Positions 25,191 to 34,493 are shown, counted from the first letter of the stretch. The stretch: DNA of 64,000 nucleotides from Ruthenibacterium lactatiformans (GCF_000949455.1 NZ_JXXK01000005.1:100028-164027); one strand, 5' to 3'. Made by a program: numbers and translations. Notes: generated from the sequence alone by a model not told the origin.

Positions 25191-25472
25191 GTGTTCGACA
25201 AAACGTTCAAAGCCCTGTCCGACCCCACCCGCCGCCAGATCCTGGAGCTGCTGCGCAGAGGGCCGAAAAGCGCCGGTGAGATATCCGAACAGTTCGGCAC
25301 CAGCGGAGCCACCATCTCCCACCATCTTTCCGTTCTGAAAGACGCGGGCCTGGTGAGTGACGAAAAGCGCGGCAAGTATATTTTTTACGAGCTGGACACC
25401 AGTGTTTTACAGGACATGCTTGCATGGGTGGCCGGTTTTGCAAAGGGAGACGGCGATGAAACAAAGCAATAA
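25191..25472 (+). CDS. sdpR: ArsR-type repressor, SdpR-like
   Basis: 93 residues, a winged-helix ArsR protein: FKALSDPTRRQILELL, then ATISHHLSVLKDAGL as recognition helix. No metal-binding cysteines are present. Placement just before an SdpI-like gene with a 17-base overlap matches the sdpRI autorepressor pair of Bacillus, in which SdpR represses the pair and membrane SdpI sequesters it. GTG 25191 is taken as start (GGAAGGAG ten bases upstream); the open frame extends further upstream only through non-coding AT-rich DNA. Confidence 0.82.
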   Translation: MFDKTFKALSDPTRRQILELLRRGPKSAGEISEQFGTSGATISHHLSVLKDAGLVSDEKRGKYIFYELDTSVLQDMLAWVAGFAKGDGDETKQ

Positions 25473-26109
25473 AACAGAATGGGCCATCTGGGGCGTGTGC
25501 GCCCTGTCGTTTGCCGTGACGCTGGCGCTGCTGCCTCTGCTGCCCGCACGCATCCCCGTCCATTGGAACGTGGACGGGCAGATCGACGGCTGGGCGGCAC
25601 GCCCGGGAGCGTTTTTCGGCCCGGCCATGGGGCTGGGCCTGAGCCTTTTGATGAAATTTCTGCCCTACATCGACCCGCGCCGCCGCAGCTATGAAAAGTT
25701 CGGCCGCGCGTACGATGCGTTCCGGCTGGCGCTGGCGCTGTTCGTGCTTATCCTGCAGGGCGTTACGCTGTACGCTGCGTTTTATCCGGATGGACTGGAT
25801 GTTTCCCGCATCATTGCCGCCTGTGTGGGCGCGCTGCTGTGCGTAGCGGGCAATTATATGCCCAAGTTCCGGCACAACTATTTCTGCGGTATCCGTACGC
25901 CGTGGACGCTGGCCAGCGAAACGTGCTGGCGGCGCACCCACCGCTTTGCGGGGCCGCTGTGGTTCTGGGGCGGTCTGGCGCTGGCGGCGGGCAGCTTTTT
26001 CCTCTCCGGCCGCTGGCTGGCCGCGGCCACGGCGGCTCTGGGAGCCGTGCTCGTCGTGCCCGCTTATCTTTATTCGTACTTTATTTATAAAAGCAGCGGT
26101 GAAGATTGA
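25456..26109 (+). CDS. sdpI: SdpI family / DUF1648 membrane protein
   Basis: 217 residues with six membrane segments. The N-terminal LLPARIPVHWNVDGQIDGW is the DUF1648 signature and YFCGIRTPWTLASETCW is the SdpI C-terminal signature. In Bacillus SdpI gives immunity to the SdpC killing factor and senses it; here no sdpC-like toxin gene is next to it, so the pair may protect against foreign toxins. ATG 25456 has AAGGGAGA upstream and overlaps the sdpR end. Confidence 0.85.
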   Translation: MKQSNKTEWAIWGVCALSFAVTLALLPLLPARIPVHWNVDGQIDGWAARPGAFFGPAMGLGLSLLMKFLPYIDPRRRSYEKFGRAYDAFRLALALFVLILQGVTLYAAFYPDGLDVSRIIAACVGALLCVAGNYMPKFRHNYFCGIRTPWTLASETCWRRTHRFAGPLWFWGGLALAAGSFFLSGRWLAAATAALGAVLVVPAYLYSYFIYKSSGED

Positions 26110-26134
26110 TTTTGCCGCCGCGATGCGTTATACT
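26106..26134 (+). promoter_or_regulatory. Promoter of fba
   Basis: TTGATT, 17-base spacer, TATACT, beginning within the sdpI stop codon region; the leader before the fba ATG is about 120 bases. Confidence 0.65.
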
Positions 26135-26259
26135 ATCCTTGGTTAAATTTGTGACAAGGGCTTGTCCTCTTTCACTGTGGGACCGATACGCGCTGGGCGG
26201 GCCAATGCGCTTGGAGCGCCCGCCCAAAACAGGAACGATTTTTTGGAGGGTAATGAATT

Positions 26260-27123
26260 ATGCTGGTAAACGCTACCGAAATGCTGCAGAAAGCCCGCGA
26301 CGGCCACTACGCCGTAGGCCAGTTCAACATCAACAATCTGGAGTGGACGAAGGCCGCGCTGCAGGCTGCGCAGGAAATGAACAGCCCCATCATTCTCGGC
26401 GTGTCCGAAGGCGCGGGCAAATATATGACAGGCTTCAAAACCGTCGCCGCCATGGTCAAGGCCATGATCGACACGCTGGGCATCACCGTGCCCGTGGCGC
26501 TGCATCTGGACCACGGCTCTTACGAGGGCGCCAAGGCCTGTGTTGAGGCCGGGTTCTCCTCCATCATGTTCGACGGCAGCCACTACGCCATCGACGAAAA
26601 CGTGGCCAAGACCACCGAGCTGGTGGCTCTGGCTCACGAGAACGGCCTTTCCATCGAGGCCGAGGTCGGCAGCATCGGCGGTGAAGAGGACGGTGTTGTG
26701 GGCATGGGCGAGATTGCGGACGCCGCCGAGTGTGCGCGCATCGCTTCCCTGGGCATCGACTTCCTGGCCGCAGGCATCGGCAACATCCACGGTGTGTACC
26801 CGTCCAACTGGAAAGGCCTGGACTTCGACGCGCTGGAGAAGATCCACAACGCAACGGATCACATTCCCCTTGTGCTGCACGGCGGCACCGGCATCCCCGA
26901 CGATATGATCAAAAAGGCCATCAGCCTGGGTGTTTCCAAGATCAATGTGAACACCGAATGCCAGCTCGCCTTCGCCAAGGCCACCCGTGAATACATCGAG
27001 GCCGGAAAGGACCAGCAGGGCAAGGGCTTTGATCCGCGCAAGCTGCTTGCGCCGGGCGCCGAGGCCATCAAGAACACCGTCAAGGAAAAAATGGAGTTGT
27101 TCGGCTCTGTGGGCAAGGCGTAA
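26260..27123 (+). CDS. fba: Class II fructose-1,6-bisphosphate aldolase
   Basis: 287 residues, cytoplasmic, zinc-dependent aldolase splitting fructose-1,6-bisphosphate to dihydroxyacetone phosphate and glyceraldehyde 3-phosphate. Zinc and catalytic motifs are LHLDHGSYEGA, SSIMFDGSHYA, the loop VGSIGGEEDG, GIGNIHGVYP and LHGGTGIPDD. Length and motifs match the class IIB branch. TTGGAGG precedes the ATG. Monocistronic with its own promoter and terminator, as expected for a strongly expressed glycolytic gene. Confidence 0.95.
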   Translation: MLVNATEMLQKARDGHYAVGQFNINNLEWTKAALQAAQEMNSPIILGVSEGAGKYMTGFKTVAAMVKAMIDTLGITVPVALHLDHGSYEGAKACVEAGFSSIMFDGSHYAIDENVAKTTELVALAHENGLSIEAEVGSIGGEEDGVVGMGEIADAAECARIASLGIDFLAAGIGNIHGVYPSNWKGLDFDALEKIHNATDHIPLVLHGGTGIPDDMIKKAISLGVSKINVNTECQLAFAKATREYIEAGKDQQGKGFDPRKLLAPGAEAIKNTVKEKMELFGSVGKA

Positions 27124-27162
27124 GCGCTGCCCACAGGCGTTCAGTACCTTTCAAAGCAACGG

Positions 27163-27207
27163 AAAAGCCCCCGGATTTCCCGCAATGGGAAAGCCCGGGG
27201 GCTTTTT
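27163..27207 (+). terminator. Terminator of fba
   Basis: AAAAGCCCCCGG pairs with CCGGGGGCTTTTT, with an inner TTTCCC/GGGAAA helix. Confidence 0.9.
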
Positions 27208-27248
27208 CTGCACACCGGCGTATCTGCGTGCGGCGCCCCGCCAAAGCG

Positions 27249-27282
27249 CAAAAAAGCGGCGGCCCCATACGGAACCGCCGCC
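27249..27282 (-). terminator. Terminator of nagA
   Basis: Minus strand GCGGCGG/CCGCCGC with a 12-base loop followed by TTTTTT. Confidence 0.85.
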
Positions 27283-27299
27283 TGTGCCGGACATCCGGC

Positions 27300-28430
27300 T
27301 TATTTCGTCTGTACGCCGCCGATGAAGATTTTTTCCGGGTGCAGCGTCTCGTCCAGCACCAGTATGTCAGCGCGCTTGCCGGCGGTGATGCTGCCCAGCT
27401 CATCAAACAAGCCCACAGCCTGCGCCGGGTTGATGGTAGCCGCGCGCAGCGCCGCGTCCAGGGGCACGCCGAAGCTGACGGCGCGGCGGAAGCATTCGGC
27501 CAGGCAGGTAGCGCTGCCCGCGATGGTGCCGTCCTCCAGCGTGGCCTTGCCGTCCGTCATATACACAGTCTGGCCGCCCAGCGAATACACGCCGTTGGGC
27601 ATGCCCGCGGCGCGCATGGAATCGCTGATGAGACACACGCGCTCGGCGCCGAACCAGCGGAACACACTGCGCACCACAGCCGGATGCAGGTGGATGCCGT
27701 CGGAGATCATCTCCACATGGGCCGCGTCATCGCTGGCCGCGCCCACGACGCCCGGGTCGCGGTGGTTGAACGGTGGCATGGCGTTGAACAGGTGCGTCAC
27801 ATGGGATGCGCCCGCGGCAAAGGCCGCCTTGGCCTGGTCGTAATTGGCCGTGGTGTGCGCAATGGACACCACGCATTTTTTGCTGGCCCGCTCGATGAAA
27901 GGCACCGCACCCGGCAGCTCCGGCGCAACGTCGATGAGCTTGATGGCGTCGCCGGACAGCTCATACAGGCGGTCAAACATCTCGATCTCCGGGTCCACAA
28001 TGTATTTTTCCGCCTGAGCGCCCTTTTTCGCCTTGTTGAAGAAGGGCCCCTCCATATTGATGCCGCGCAGCACGGCGCCGCCGGTCTCTTTGTTGATGTA
28101 GGGCTTCGCAATGTTGAAGATATTGGTGAGGATGGGCTCGTCGAAAGCCATCGTGGTGCCGCAGAAGGCCGTTACGCCCTCGCCGCCCAGATAGGCGGAC
28201 ATTGTTTCGATGTGCTCCGCGCCCGCGTCGCAAAAATCAGAGCCTTTGGAGCCGTGGATGTGGATATCCACAAAACCCGGGGTGACGTATTTGCCGGAAA
28301 CGTCCACTGCGTCGGGGCCGTCCAGCGTGCCGGGGGCAGCCACCTGAGCGATCTTTCCGTCCGCGATCTCCACGTCCGCCAGCACAAAGCGCGCGTCTTC
28401 GGTGAAAACAAGGCCGTTTTTCAGGATCAT
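27300..28430 (-). CDS. nagA: N-acetylglucosamine-6-phosphate deacetylase
   Basis: 376 residues. Removes acetate from N-acetylglucosamine-6-phosphate in amino-sugar use and wall recycling. Amidohydrolase motifs visible: VDIHIHGSKG (first metal site), MEGPFFNKAKKGAQ, SIAHTTA, THLFNAMPP, and the catalytic Asp in LISDSMRAAG. ATG 28430 has AAAGGAGTG upstream; the longer open frame lacks a site. No nagB or sugar transporter is adjacent. Own terminator. Confidence 0.92.
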   Translation of the reverse strand: MILKNGLVFTEDARFVLADVEIADGKIAQVAAPGTLDGPDAVDVSGKYVTPGFVDIHIHGSKGSDFCDAGAEHIETMSAYLGGEGVTAFCGTTMAFDEPILTNIFNIAKPYINKETGGAVLRGINMEGPFFNKAKKGAQAEKYIVDPEIEMFDRLYELSGDAIKLIDVAPELPGAVPFIERASKKCVVSIAHTTANYDQAKAAFAAGASHVTHLFNAMPPFNHRDPGVVGAASDDAAHVEMISDGIHLHPAVVRSVFRWFGAERVCLISDSMRAAGMPNGVYSLGGQTVYMTDGKATLEDGTIAGSATCLAECFRRAVSFGVPLDAALRAATINPAQAVGLFDELGSITAGKRADILVLDETLHPEKIFIGGVQTK

Positions 28431-28585
28431 ATTGATACACTCCTTTGATTGATCGTATGGTCTTGCGCGCCGGGTGGGGCGCGCGGATTTCCCTGCTTTC
28501 ATTATAACGTTTTTTTCGGCGCGCAAAAGTTTTTTTTGCAAAAAAAGCGCTTTGTGCCAAGATTGCATATGATACGGCAAAACGC

Positions 28586-28620
28586 GCAAAGGCCGCCCGG
28601 TGCCGGGCGGCCTTTGCAGG
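28586..28620 (-). terminator. Terminator of the VWA gene
   Basis: GCAAAGGCCGCCCGG pairs with CCGGGCGGCCTTTGC; on the minus strand GCGTTTTGCC follows. Confidence 0.7.
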
Positions 28621-28680
28621 CGGGGCGGCGGCGCGGCCCGGCAGGGCCGCGCCGCTTCCGCGGAAAAGGGGGAAACGGGC

Positions 28681-30060
28681 TCACACCTTCCGGCCTACGG
28701 GGATGGTGCCGCAGCAGTTCCAGGTGTAGTCCATGGGGTGGGCGATGATACGCACACGGAAGGTGCGCCCTGTGCACATGCCGTTGTTGCAGCCGCATGC
28801 GTCCGGGTCTTCCGGCAGAACAAAGGGCACGCACATCACATGTACGTCGCGGCAGCCTGAGCCGGTGTGGGCGGGGATCGTCAGTACCTTGAAGCCGCGG
28901 GAAGCCTCGATGCCGTCATCCATCAGCTCTGTTACAATAATGCCGACGGAGGTGCGGCGGTGCGGGCAGATGTCGTGCAGTACGAAGTCCACCTGAAGGA
29001 TACGGCCCAAATCCGTCATGATGATGTCCCCGGCATCGACGAATATGGAATCCTGACAGGGGTCGGCGTGGACGTCGATGGGTTCCGGACACTCCGGCAC
29101 GATGATGGAACCGCAGTCTACCGTTACAAAGGGGGACGGGAATTCTACGACAGAGCCCTCATCGTCGGTGAGCTGGATGGAATCGTTCACTTCGATATGC
29201 CCGCCTGAGCCGGACATATGGCGCACCGTGAATATCAGCTCCGCAGTCTCCTCTTCACTGTCCGCCAGTTCGGAGATATACCAGTGGATGATCTGCGAAC
29301 TCTCCAGCTCCGCTTCGCCGATGAGCGGCGGCTCGAAGCCGATGATGGCAAATTCTGTGCTGATGATATCCTCAATGTGAATATTCGTCGCGCCCGGCCC
29401 GGCGATGGTATCGGCCAGATCGTGGAATGCACGCTCCAATTCCTCTTCATTTGGGGTGGTAATGACGTGTTCGTCCACAGGTTCGCTGGCCCAGCTGCGC
29501 AGTGTTTCCTCGTTCAGGCCTGTGCGGCCCACCAGGCCGATGCAGTAGATCTCCACATCGTCGTCGCGCAGCGCGGCGGCTATCGGCGCCGGGTCCGGCC
29601 CGACGGTCGTCTCGCCGTCGGTGAAAATGACCAGCACTTTTTTGCGCATGGTAGCGCCGAACAGTGTTCCCGCCTGAGTGAACGCATCGGCGTGGTTGGT
29701 ATTACCCTGCGCCTGCAGCGCGTCTACCGCCTGCTTCAGCACTTCCACATCCTCGGTGAGCGGCACGTCTATGCTTGCCGTGCCCGCAAAGCTTACGATG
29801 CCGATACGGTTGCCGTTGGCTAGCCTTCCCATGCGTCCGCCGGTGCGTTTCATGACGATGTCGATAAACTCCTTGGCCCCCGCTTTCAAATGCATCATCG
29901 GGGTGCCCGTCATGCTGCCGGAACGGTCCAAAACAAGCGCGATATCCACGGGATTGTTAACGACGTCCGGCTGCGCCGTAACGCTGAGCGTTACGTTCAG
30001 AATGCCGTCGCAGTCGATCCTCTCTTCGCTGAGGATTTTGTCTACATGTGTGATACCCAT
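28681..30060 (-). CDS. VWA-domain protein
   Basis: 459 residues, no signal peptide or membrane anchor seen. Residues about 35-215 form a von Willebrand factor A domain with complete MIDAS: LVLDRSGSM, a Thr in NTNHADAF and FTDGETT. After a beta-sandwich-like middle section the last 130 residues are Cys-rich (CRDVHVMCVPF, CGCNNGMC, WNCCGTIP), which could bind metal or form disulfides if exported. Such proteins bind partners through Mg-dependent contact; the partner is unknown. The AAA gene at 31001 lies on the opposite strand, so the common MoxR-VWA pairing is not supported by operon structure. Confidence 0.75.
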   Translation of the reverse strand: MGITHVDKILSEERIDCDGILNVTLSVTAQPDVVNNPVDIALVLDRSGSMTGTPMMHLKAGAKEFIDIVMKRTGGRMGRLANGNRIGIVSFAGTASIDVPLTEDVEVLKQAVDALQAQGNTNHADAFTQAGTLFGATMRKKVLVIFTDGETTVGPDPAPIAAALRDDDVEIYCIGLVGRTGLNEETLRSWASEPVDEHVITTPNEEELERAFHDLADTIAGPGATNIHIEDIISTEFAIIGFEPPLIGEAELESSQIIHWYISELADSEEETAELIFTVRHMSGSGGHIEVNDSIQLTDDEGSVVEFPSPFVTVDCGSIIVPECPEPIDVHADPCQDSIFVDAGDIIMTDLGRILQVDFVLHDICPHRRTSVGIIVTELMDDGIEASRGFKVLTIPAHTGSGCRDVHVMCVPFVLPEDPDACGCNNGMCTGRTFRVRIIAHPMDYTWNCCGTIPVGRKV

Positions 30061-30381
30061 ACTGATTTCCTTTCATCAGCGGCCGGGCCTGCACCCGCTC
30101 GCCGCGTTTTTTCGGGGCGCACCCGGCACGGCTTTTCCACCCGCGCCCCGTGTGCCCCATTGGCTTCTGCGCTATCGTATGCGTCCGATGGGGACGTTGT
30201 GCCGCCGGACGGGGATACCGCATTCGGATGGGTTTCCCATTTTTCCCGCCGCAGTGGATTTTGCGGGCGCAAAACGCGCGCATCGTCGTTTTCCAGACGG
30301 GTTTATGATATAATAGACGCAGCAGCAAAAATTTCTGCCTGCTGCTGCGGCGCGCCGGGCAGGGCTTGTGAGGGAATGGGA
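30061..30381. other. Intergenic region between divergent genes
   Basis: Holds a TATAAT near 30309 without a clear -35, and a hairpin GCAGCAG/CTGCTGC at 30316-30346 in the leader of the next plus-strand gene. Nothing else seen. Confidence 0.4.
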
Positions 30382-30837
30382 ATGCAGTTAAAAGATATTA
30401 AAAAAGAGGGGATTTTTACCACCTTATATTATGAGTTGACCTGGAAGATCGGCTGGGAGCAGCTGCTCTCCATTCTGGATGTTGTGATCCGCACCGATTT
30501 TCAAGAAAAGGGATTCCAATCCCTTGCGGTGGGTATGATCGCCGGAACAACTCCACAGGATGTCACCAGGGACGTTCTGGCAAACGGCGGCGACATCAGA
30601 CGGTCTGCTTTTGCCAAAGGGGAATCCGGTTATGCAGTGTTGACCGGCTATTCGCATCTCATGAAAGTTACAATGCGGATCATCGTCTGGAACCAGAGCG
30701 ACCGCTTTATACTTCAATTGGCCGACGACCGGGCAATCGACAAGGATGGCAAGCACTCCTATGATAAATATGCCGACAGCATTGAAATTTTGGCGCATAT
30801 TGATTATGCTAAAAAACAGCCTGCGGCTGTTTTTTAG
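30382..30837 (+). CDS. Conserved-looking hypothetical protein
   Basis: 151 residues, soluble, unknown family. Alternating hydrophobic pattern and motifs GMIAGTTPQDVTRDVLANGG and AIDKDGKHSYDKYADSIEIL suggest a compact alpha/beta fold. ATG 30382 has AGGGA six bases upstream; ATG 30376 is also possible. The final codons (KKQPAAVF and stop) are written by the stem and U-run of its own terminator, so gene end and terminator are the same bases. Confidence 0.6.
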   Translation: MQLKDIKKEGIFTTLYYELTWKIGWEQLLSILDVVIRTDFQEKGFQSLAVGMIAGTTPQDVTRDVLANGGDIRRSAFAKGESGYAVLTGYSHLMKVTMRIIVWNQSDRFILQLADDRAIDKDGKHSYDKYADSIEILAHIDYAKKQPAAVF

Positions 30838-30838
30838 G
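30808..30838 (+). terminator. Terminator embedded in the 3' end of a gene
   Basis: AAAAAACAGCC-TGC-GGCTGTTTTTT; the TAG stop lies in the T-run. Confidence 0.85.
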
Positions 30839-31000
30839 ACATGCGGACCGTCCCCGGCCCGCGGCCATCCGGATAAGTTTTTGTTGCGGAGCAATAAAAA
30901 CAGGGATAATGATAACGTCGCGGCCAACGCTTTGGGCGGAACAAGCCGCCAGCTGCTTTGAAAAGCCTGTTTGTGTGCATTGTATGGAAAGGGGAACATC

Positions 31001-33307
31001 ATGAAAAACGATATCGACGATCTGCTGAACAGCGTGTTCGGTTCGGGCACACTGCGCACCGGCGGGCAGGCGGCAGGCCGGGAGAAGCCGGAAACGCCAC
31101 GTCTGACGCTGGAGCCTGAACCGAAACAGCCGTCCCCGCGCGGCCGGAGCCCTCAGCGCCGCACCGCGCCGGGACGGCCCGCGGCACCCTCCCGCGGCGC
31201 CTCGCGGGAGGACGCGCGCCCCAAGGCGGACGTACCAGTCATTGACTTTGACGCCATCGGAAAGCAGCCCCCCGGGACAGATCTCCACGCCGCGCCGGAC
31301 TTTGCCGCCATAGAACGCCGGGCTGCAAACGCCGCGCGGGAGCTGCAGGCTCTGGAGCGCGCAGCTCCACGCACGGGCGCGGCGCTGGACGAGGCCATCG
31401 CGCGCCAGCGAAAGGAGATCGAGGCCCTGAACCGCAGCGCGCTGGAGGACATCCACCGCATCGGGCGTGAGCTGGAGACTCCTGAAGTGCGCGGCCTTTC
31501 CGGCGGGTCCGCACAAGAGGCGGCCGCGGCTCCCCTGCCCAACCACGCCGCCCCGCGGGGCAAGGCGGGGCTGGAGGGCTTCGACGGGTTGGCCGAAGCG
31601 CTGGGCGGAACCGTACTGGGTCAGCCGGATTATCTTCAAAAGCTGGTCATCGCGCTCAAGCGGCCGTATGTGATGGGCCACGAGGGTGAAAGCGCGCGCA
31701 ACGCTTTCCTCGTCACCGGTCCGGCGGACACAGGCAAGCATCTGAGTCTGTGTGCCGCCGCAGAGGAACTGGCCCGGCGCGGCGTGTTCGTCAGCGGGGA
31801 TATCTCCTGGATGGATCTGTCGCTGTACCCAACCGCCGCAGAGGAAAAGCTTTTTTTGCAGGATCTGTATATGGCGCTGGCCGCCAAGGGCGACATCGTA
31901 GTGTTCGAACACTACGAGCGCTGCCAGCCTGCGTTCCTGACGGTCCTGTCCAATCTGGTGCAGCGGGGCAAAAGCCCGCTGGCCGGGCGCTACGTATTGC
32001 AGAACGGCCGTCTGGTGGACGCGGGCAACGCCCTTGTCACCGACGCCGTGGGCGCGCTCACGCCACGGGGCAAATACCTTGTGCTGCTCAGCGAGGCCCC
32101 CGTTGCCAAACTGGCGGACAGCTTCGGCGCGCCGTTTGTTTCGGCGCTGGGAGATATCTGTGAGACGGCCGCCCTCACGCCCGAAAGCTTGTCCGCTGTG
32201 GCGAAAGCGGAATTTGACAAGCTGGCTGCCCGCGCGCAAAAGGCGCTGGGCTTCACCGTCACAGCCGGGGATGCGGCACTGCTCCTCGCCGCCGAAAGCA
32301 GCGGACGCGCCAAGGGCGCGCAGGGCGTGCTGGCATTCTGGGACCGCGCCTACCGCGCGCTGGCCCAGTACCGGCTGGAACACGACGACGCACCCAAAGC
32401 CGCCGCGCTGGGCGCAGCGGACGGCCGCCTGACTGCAGACTTCGGCGCAGGCCCGGCGGATCTGCTCTCCCTGCTTCCTGAAGCTTACCAAGGCGAGGTG
32501 GAAGCTGTAAAGGCAGAATTGGACGGCATCGTAGGCCTTGCAGCCGTAAAGGAATACGTACTCAGTTTGGAGGACAATTTTGCCGTGCAGGCGCGGCGCA
32601 AAGCCGCCGGTCTCAAGACGGCCAGCGTTTCCATGCATATGATCTTCACCGGGAACCCCGGCACAGGCAAAACGACCATTGCCCGGCTGGTGAGCCGTTA
32701 CCTGAAGGCCATCGGGGTGCTGAGCGGCGGGCAGCTGGTGGAAGTGACACGCGCCGACCTTGTGGGCCGTTATGTGGGCCACACCGCACCGCTCACCACA
32801 CAGGTGCTCAAATCCGCCGTGGGCGGCGTGCTGTTCATCGACGAAGCATACAGCCTGTACCGCGGAAAAGACGACAGCTTCGGGCTGGAGGCCATTGATA
32901 CGCTGGTCAAAGGTATGGAGGACCACCGGGACGATCTCATCGTTATCCTGGCCGGCTATTCCAAAGAGATGGCCGAATTTTTGACGGCCAACAGCGGCCT
33001 GAAAAGCCGTTTTCCAAACATCATTGAATTCCCCGATTATACCGGCGAAGAGCTGCTGGCCATTGCAAAGCTGCAGGCGGGCGGCAAGGGGTATACGCTG
33101 GACGAGCGCTGCGACGCAAATCTGCTGGCCTATTTCAACGCCGTGCAGCTCACCCGCGCGCGGGACGCAGGCAACGGGCGGCTGGCCCGCAACAAAGTGG
33201 AGGAGGCCATCCTCAACCAGTCCCGCCGCCTTGTGGCCCAGCCCGAAGCAGACCTGTGCCTGCTGCTGCCCGAGGATTTCCAGTTGGACGACGTGGGCGG
33301 AGTATAA
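31001..33307 (+). CDS. Double-AAA protein: degenerate Clp-like module plus CbxX/SpoVK-like ATPase
   Basis: 768 residues. 1-115 is a Pro/Arg-rich low-complexity region, 115-165 a helical stretch. About 185-470 is a AAA module of Clp type (ALGGTVLGQPDYLQKL) with damaged motifs: Walker A is GPADTGKH and Walker B reads IVVFEHYER, without the usual DE. About 505-765 is an intact CbxX/CfxQ/SpoVK AAA module: Walker A GNPGTGKTT (about 548), Walker B LFIDEAYSLY (about 610), arginine finger SGLKSRFPN. Likely a ring remodeller with one active ring; target unknown. ATG 31001 (AAGGGGA upstream). Confidence 0.8.
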   Translation: MKNDIDDLLNSVFGSGTLRTGGQAAGREKPETPRLTLEPEPKQPSPRGRSPQRRTAPGRPAAPSRGASREDARPKADVPVIDFDAIGKQPPGTDLHAAPDFAAIERRAANAARELQALERAAPRTGAALDEAIARQRKEIEALNRSALEDIHRIGRELETPEVRGLSGGSAQEAAAAPLPNHAAPRGKAGLEGFDGLAEALGGTVLGQPDYLQKLVIALKRPYVMGHEGESARNAFLVTGPADTGKHLSLCAAAEELARRGVFVSGDISWMDLSLYPTAAEEKLFLQDLYMALAAKGDIVVFEHYERCQPAFLTVLSNLVQRGKSPLAGRYVLQNGRLVDAGNALVTDAVGALTPRGKYLVLLSEAPVAKLADSFGAPFVSALGDICETAALTPESLSAVAKAEFDKLAARAQKALGFTVTAGDAALLLAAESSGRAKGAQGVLAFWDRAYRALAQYRLEHDDAPKAAALGAADGRLTADFGAGPADLLSLLPEAYQGEVEAVKAELDGIVGLAAVKEYVLSLEDNFAVQARRKAAGLKTASVSMHMIFTGNPGTGKTTIARLVSRYLKAIGVLSGGQLVEVTRADLVGRYVGHTAPLTTQVLKSAVGGVLFIDEAYSLYRGKDDSFGLEAIDTLVKGMEDHRDDLIVILAGYSKEMAEFLTANSGLKSRFPNIIEFPDYTGEELLAIAKLQAGGKGYTLDERCDANLLAYFNAVQLTRARDAGNGRLARNKVEEAILNQSRRLVAQPEADLCLLLPEDFQLDDVGGV

Positions 33308-33454
33308 ACAGCCTTCCGCAGGTCTGCCTGCGTTTTTATAGATATCTGACAAGCAAAGGAGATGTTCACTATGCGAAAATATCAGGCTCTTTTTTTTCGC
33401 AATAAGACCAGGAGGGTCCTGCAATGCTGACCCTTCGCATCAAGGGAGGCTGTC

Positions 33455-33931
33455 ATGATAAAATTGACGCAGATAGACGAAACAAATTTTCTGGAATGCT
33501 TTGCGCTACGGCTGGACAATGGGCAGGAGCGCTTTGTCTCATCCCCCATCCGCAGTCTGGCACAGGCTTATGTGTACCGGGACCAGTGTATGCCCTTCGG
33601 CATTTACGCCGGGGACAAGATGATCGGATACGTCATGGTTATTTACGACCGTGAGGAACAGACCTACAATATCTGGCATTTCATGATCGACGCGGCGCAC
33701 CAGCGAAAGGGGTACGGCAAAGCTGCTTTGGCGCAGGTGATCCGATATATCAAAACAAAGCCGTTTGGGCCGTCCGGCACGGTGCTGCTCACCTGCAGCC
33801 CGGAAAACCAGGCAGCGTACGCCCTGTATACAGATTTTGGCTTTTGCCCAACGGGACGGTGCGACGGAAAGGAACAGGAGCTTTGCCTGAAGCTCGCCCC
33901 GGCGCGGCCGAATACGGAGATAAAAGTATAA
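33455..33931 (+). CDS. GNAT family N-acetyltransferase
   Basis: 158 residues. Acetyl-CoA binding motif A reads QRKGYGKAAL, after the beta strand IWHFMIDAAH; NQAAYALYTDFGF is the usual C-terminal motif B. Layout resembles polyamine acetyltransferases of the BltD/PaiA type, but the substrate is not certain. AGGGAGG precedes the ATG. Single gene with terminator. Confidence 0.85.
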   Translation: MIKLTQIDETNFLECFALRLDNGQERFVSSPIRSLAQAYVYRDQCMPFGIYAGDKMIGYVMVIYDREEQTYNIWHFMIDAAHQRKGYGKAALAQVIRYIKTKPFGPSGTVLLTCSPENQAAYALYTDFGFCPTGRCDGKEQELCLKLAPARPNTEIKV

Positions 33932-33940
33932 TACGCCAAC

Positions 33941-33993
33941 AGAAAACGCGCCCCGCAGGCCGGATATATTTCGGATGCGGGCGCGTTTTTATT
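33941..33993 (+). terminator. Terminator of the GNAT gene
   Basis: AAAACGCGCCCCGCA pairs with TGCGGGCGCGTTTTT. Confidence 0.85.
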
Positions 33994-34089
33994 GTAGAGA
34001 AACCACCGGTTTTGCATATGCGTGCAAAGCCCTGTATTACCGGCATGCGCGCCCGGTGGCACAAGTACGGTCCGCCAGCCGCAAAAATT

Positions 34090-34440
34090 TTACTGCCGGC
34101 TGCCCGCAAGCGGGCTTATTCCAGCATCGTCAGATGTTTTCCCGCTCTGTTTTCCTCCATCCGGTTTTGATGTGCTCCACGATTTTTACCGCATCCTTTC
34201 CTGCGATATTTTGGCGCAGCCGCAATGGTGATATTTGCAAATCCAGCTCGTATGCGATAACGCATTTACATCATTCAGCTGAATCGGATAAGCAGAAGCA
34301 GGCGCTTTCGCACCGGCTCGCCTGTTATGGCCTGTGCTGCGGTATGAGCCAGCAGCTTGTCTGCAATCGGGTCTGGACTTGTAGCTTTCCTTCCTATTGT
34401 GTATCCTCCCTTTTTGCCTTCGACCGTACCAGAAGACTGC
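34090..34440 (-). pseudogene. Possible decayed coding remnant
   Basis: On the minus strand two short frames look protein-like but do not join: one with ADKLLAHTAAQAITGEPVRK (about 34405-34310) and one with LRQNIAGKDAVKIVEHIKTG (about 34205-34135). Neither has a start site or a family I know. The region ends upstream in a terminator and a MITE, the setting of an old insertion or deletion. Confidence 0.3.
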
Positions 34441-34455
34441 TGCAGAAATTAAAAA

Positions 34456-34493
34456 AGAGCACTTCTCAGATGAACTCTAAGAAGTGCTCTCAT
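34456..34493 (-). terminator. Intrinsic terminator
   Basis: GAGCACTTCT pairs with AGAAGTGCTC (13-base loop); on the minus strand TTTTTT follows. No intact gene upstream on this strand, so it may be left from a lost gene. Confidence 0.7.

Noticed and set aside
28681..33307. MoxR-VWA chaperone pair
   Set aside because: The VWA and AAA genes are divergent with another gene between them, and the AAA domains are CbxX/Clp-like rather than MoxR.
30809..33424. Minus-strand open frame of 871 codons
   Set aside because: Shadow of the double-AAA gene; its composition lacks domains and its start lies in a plus-strand gene region without a ribosome site.
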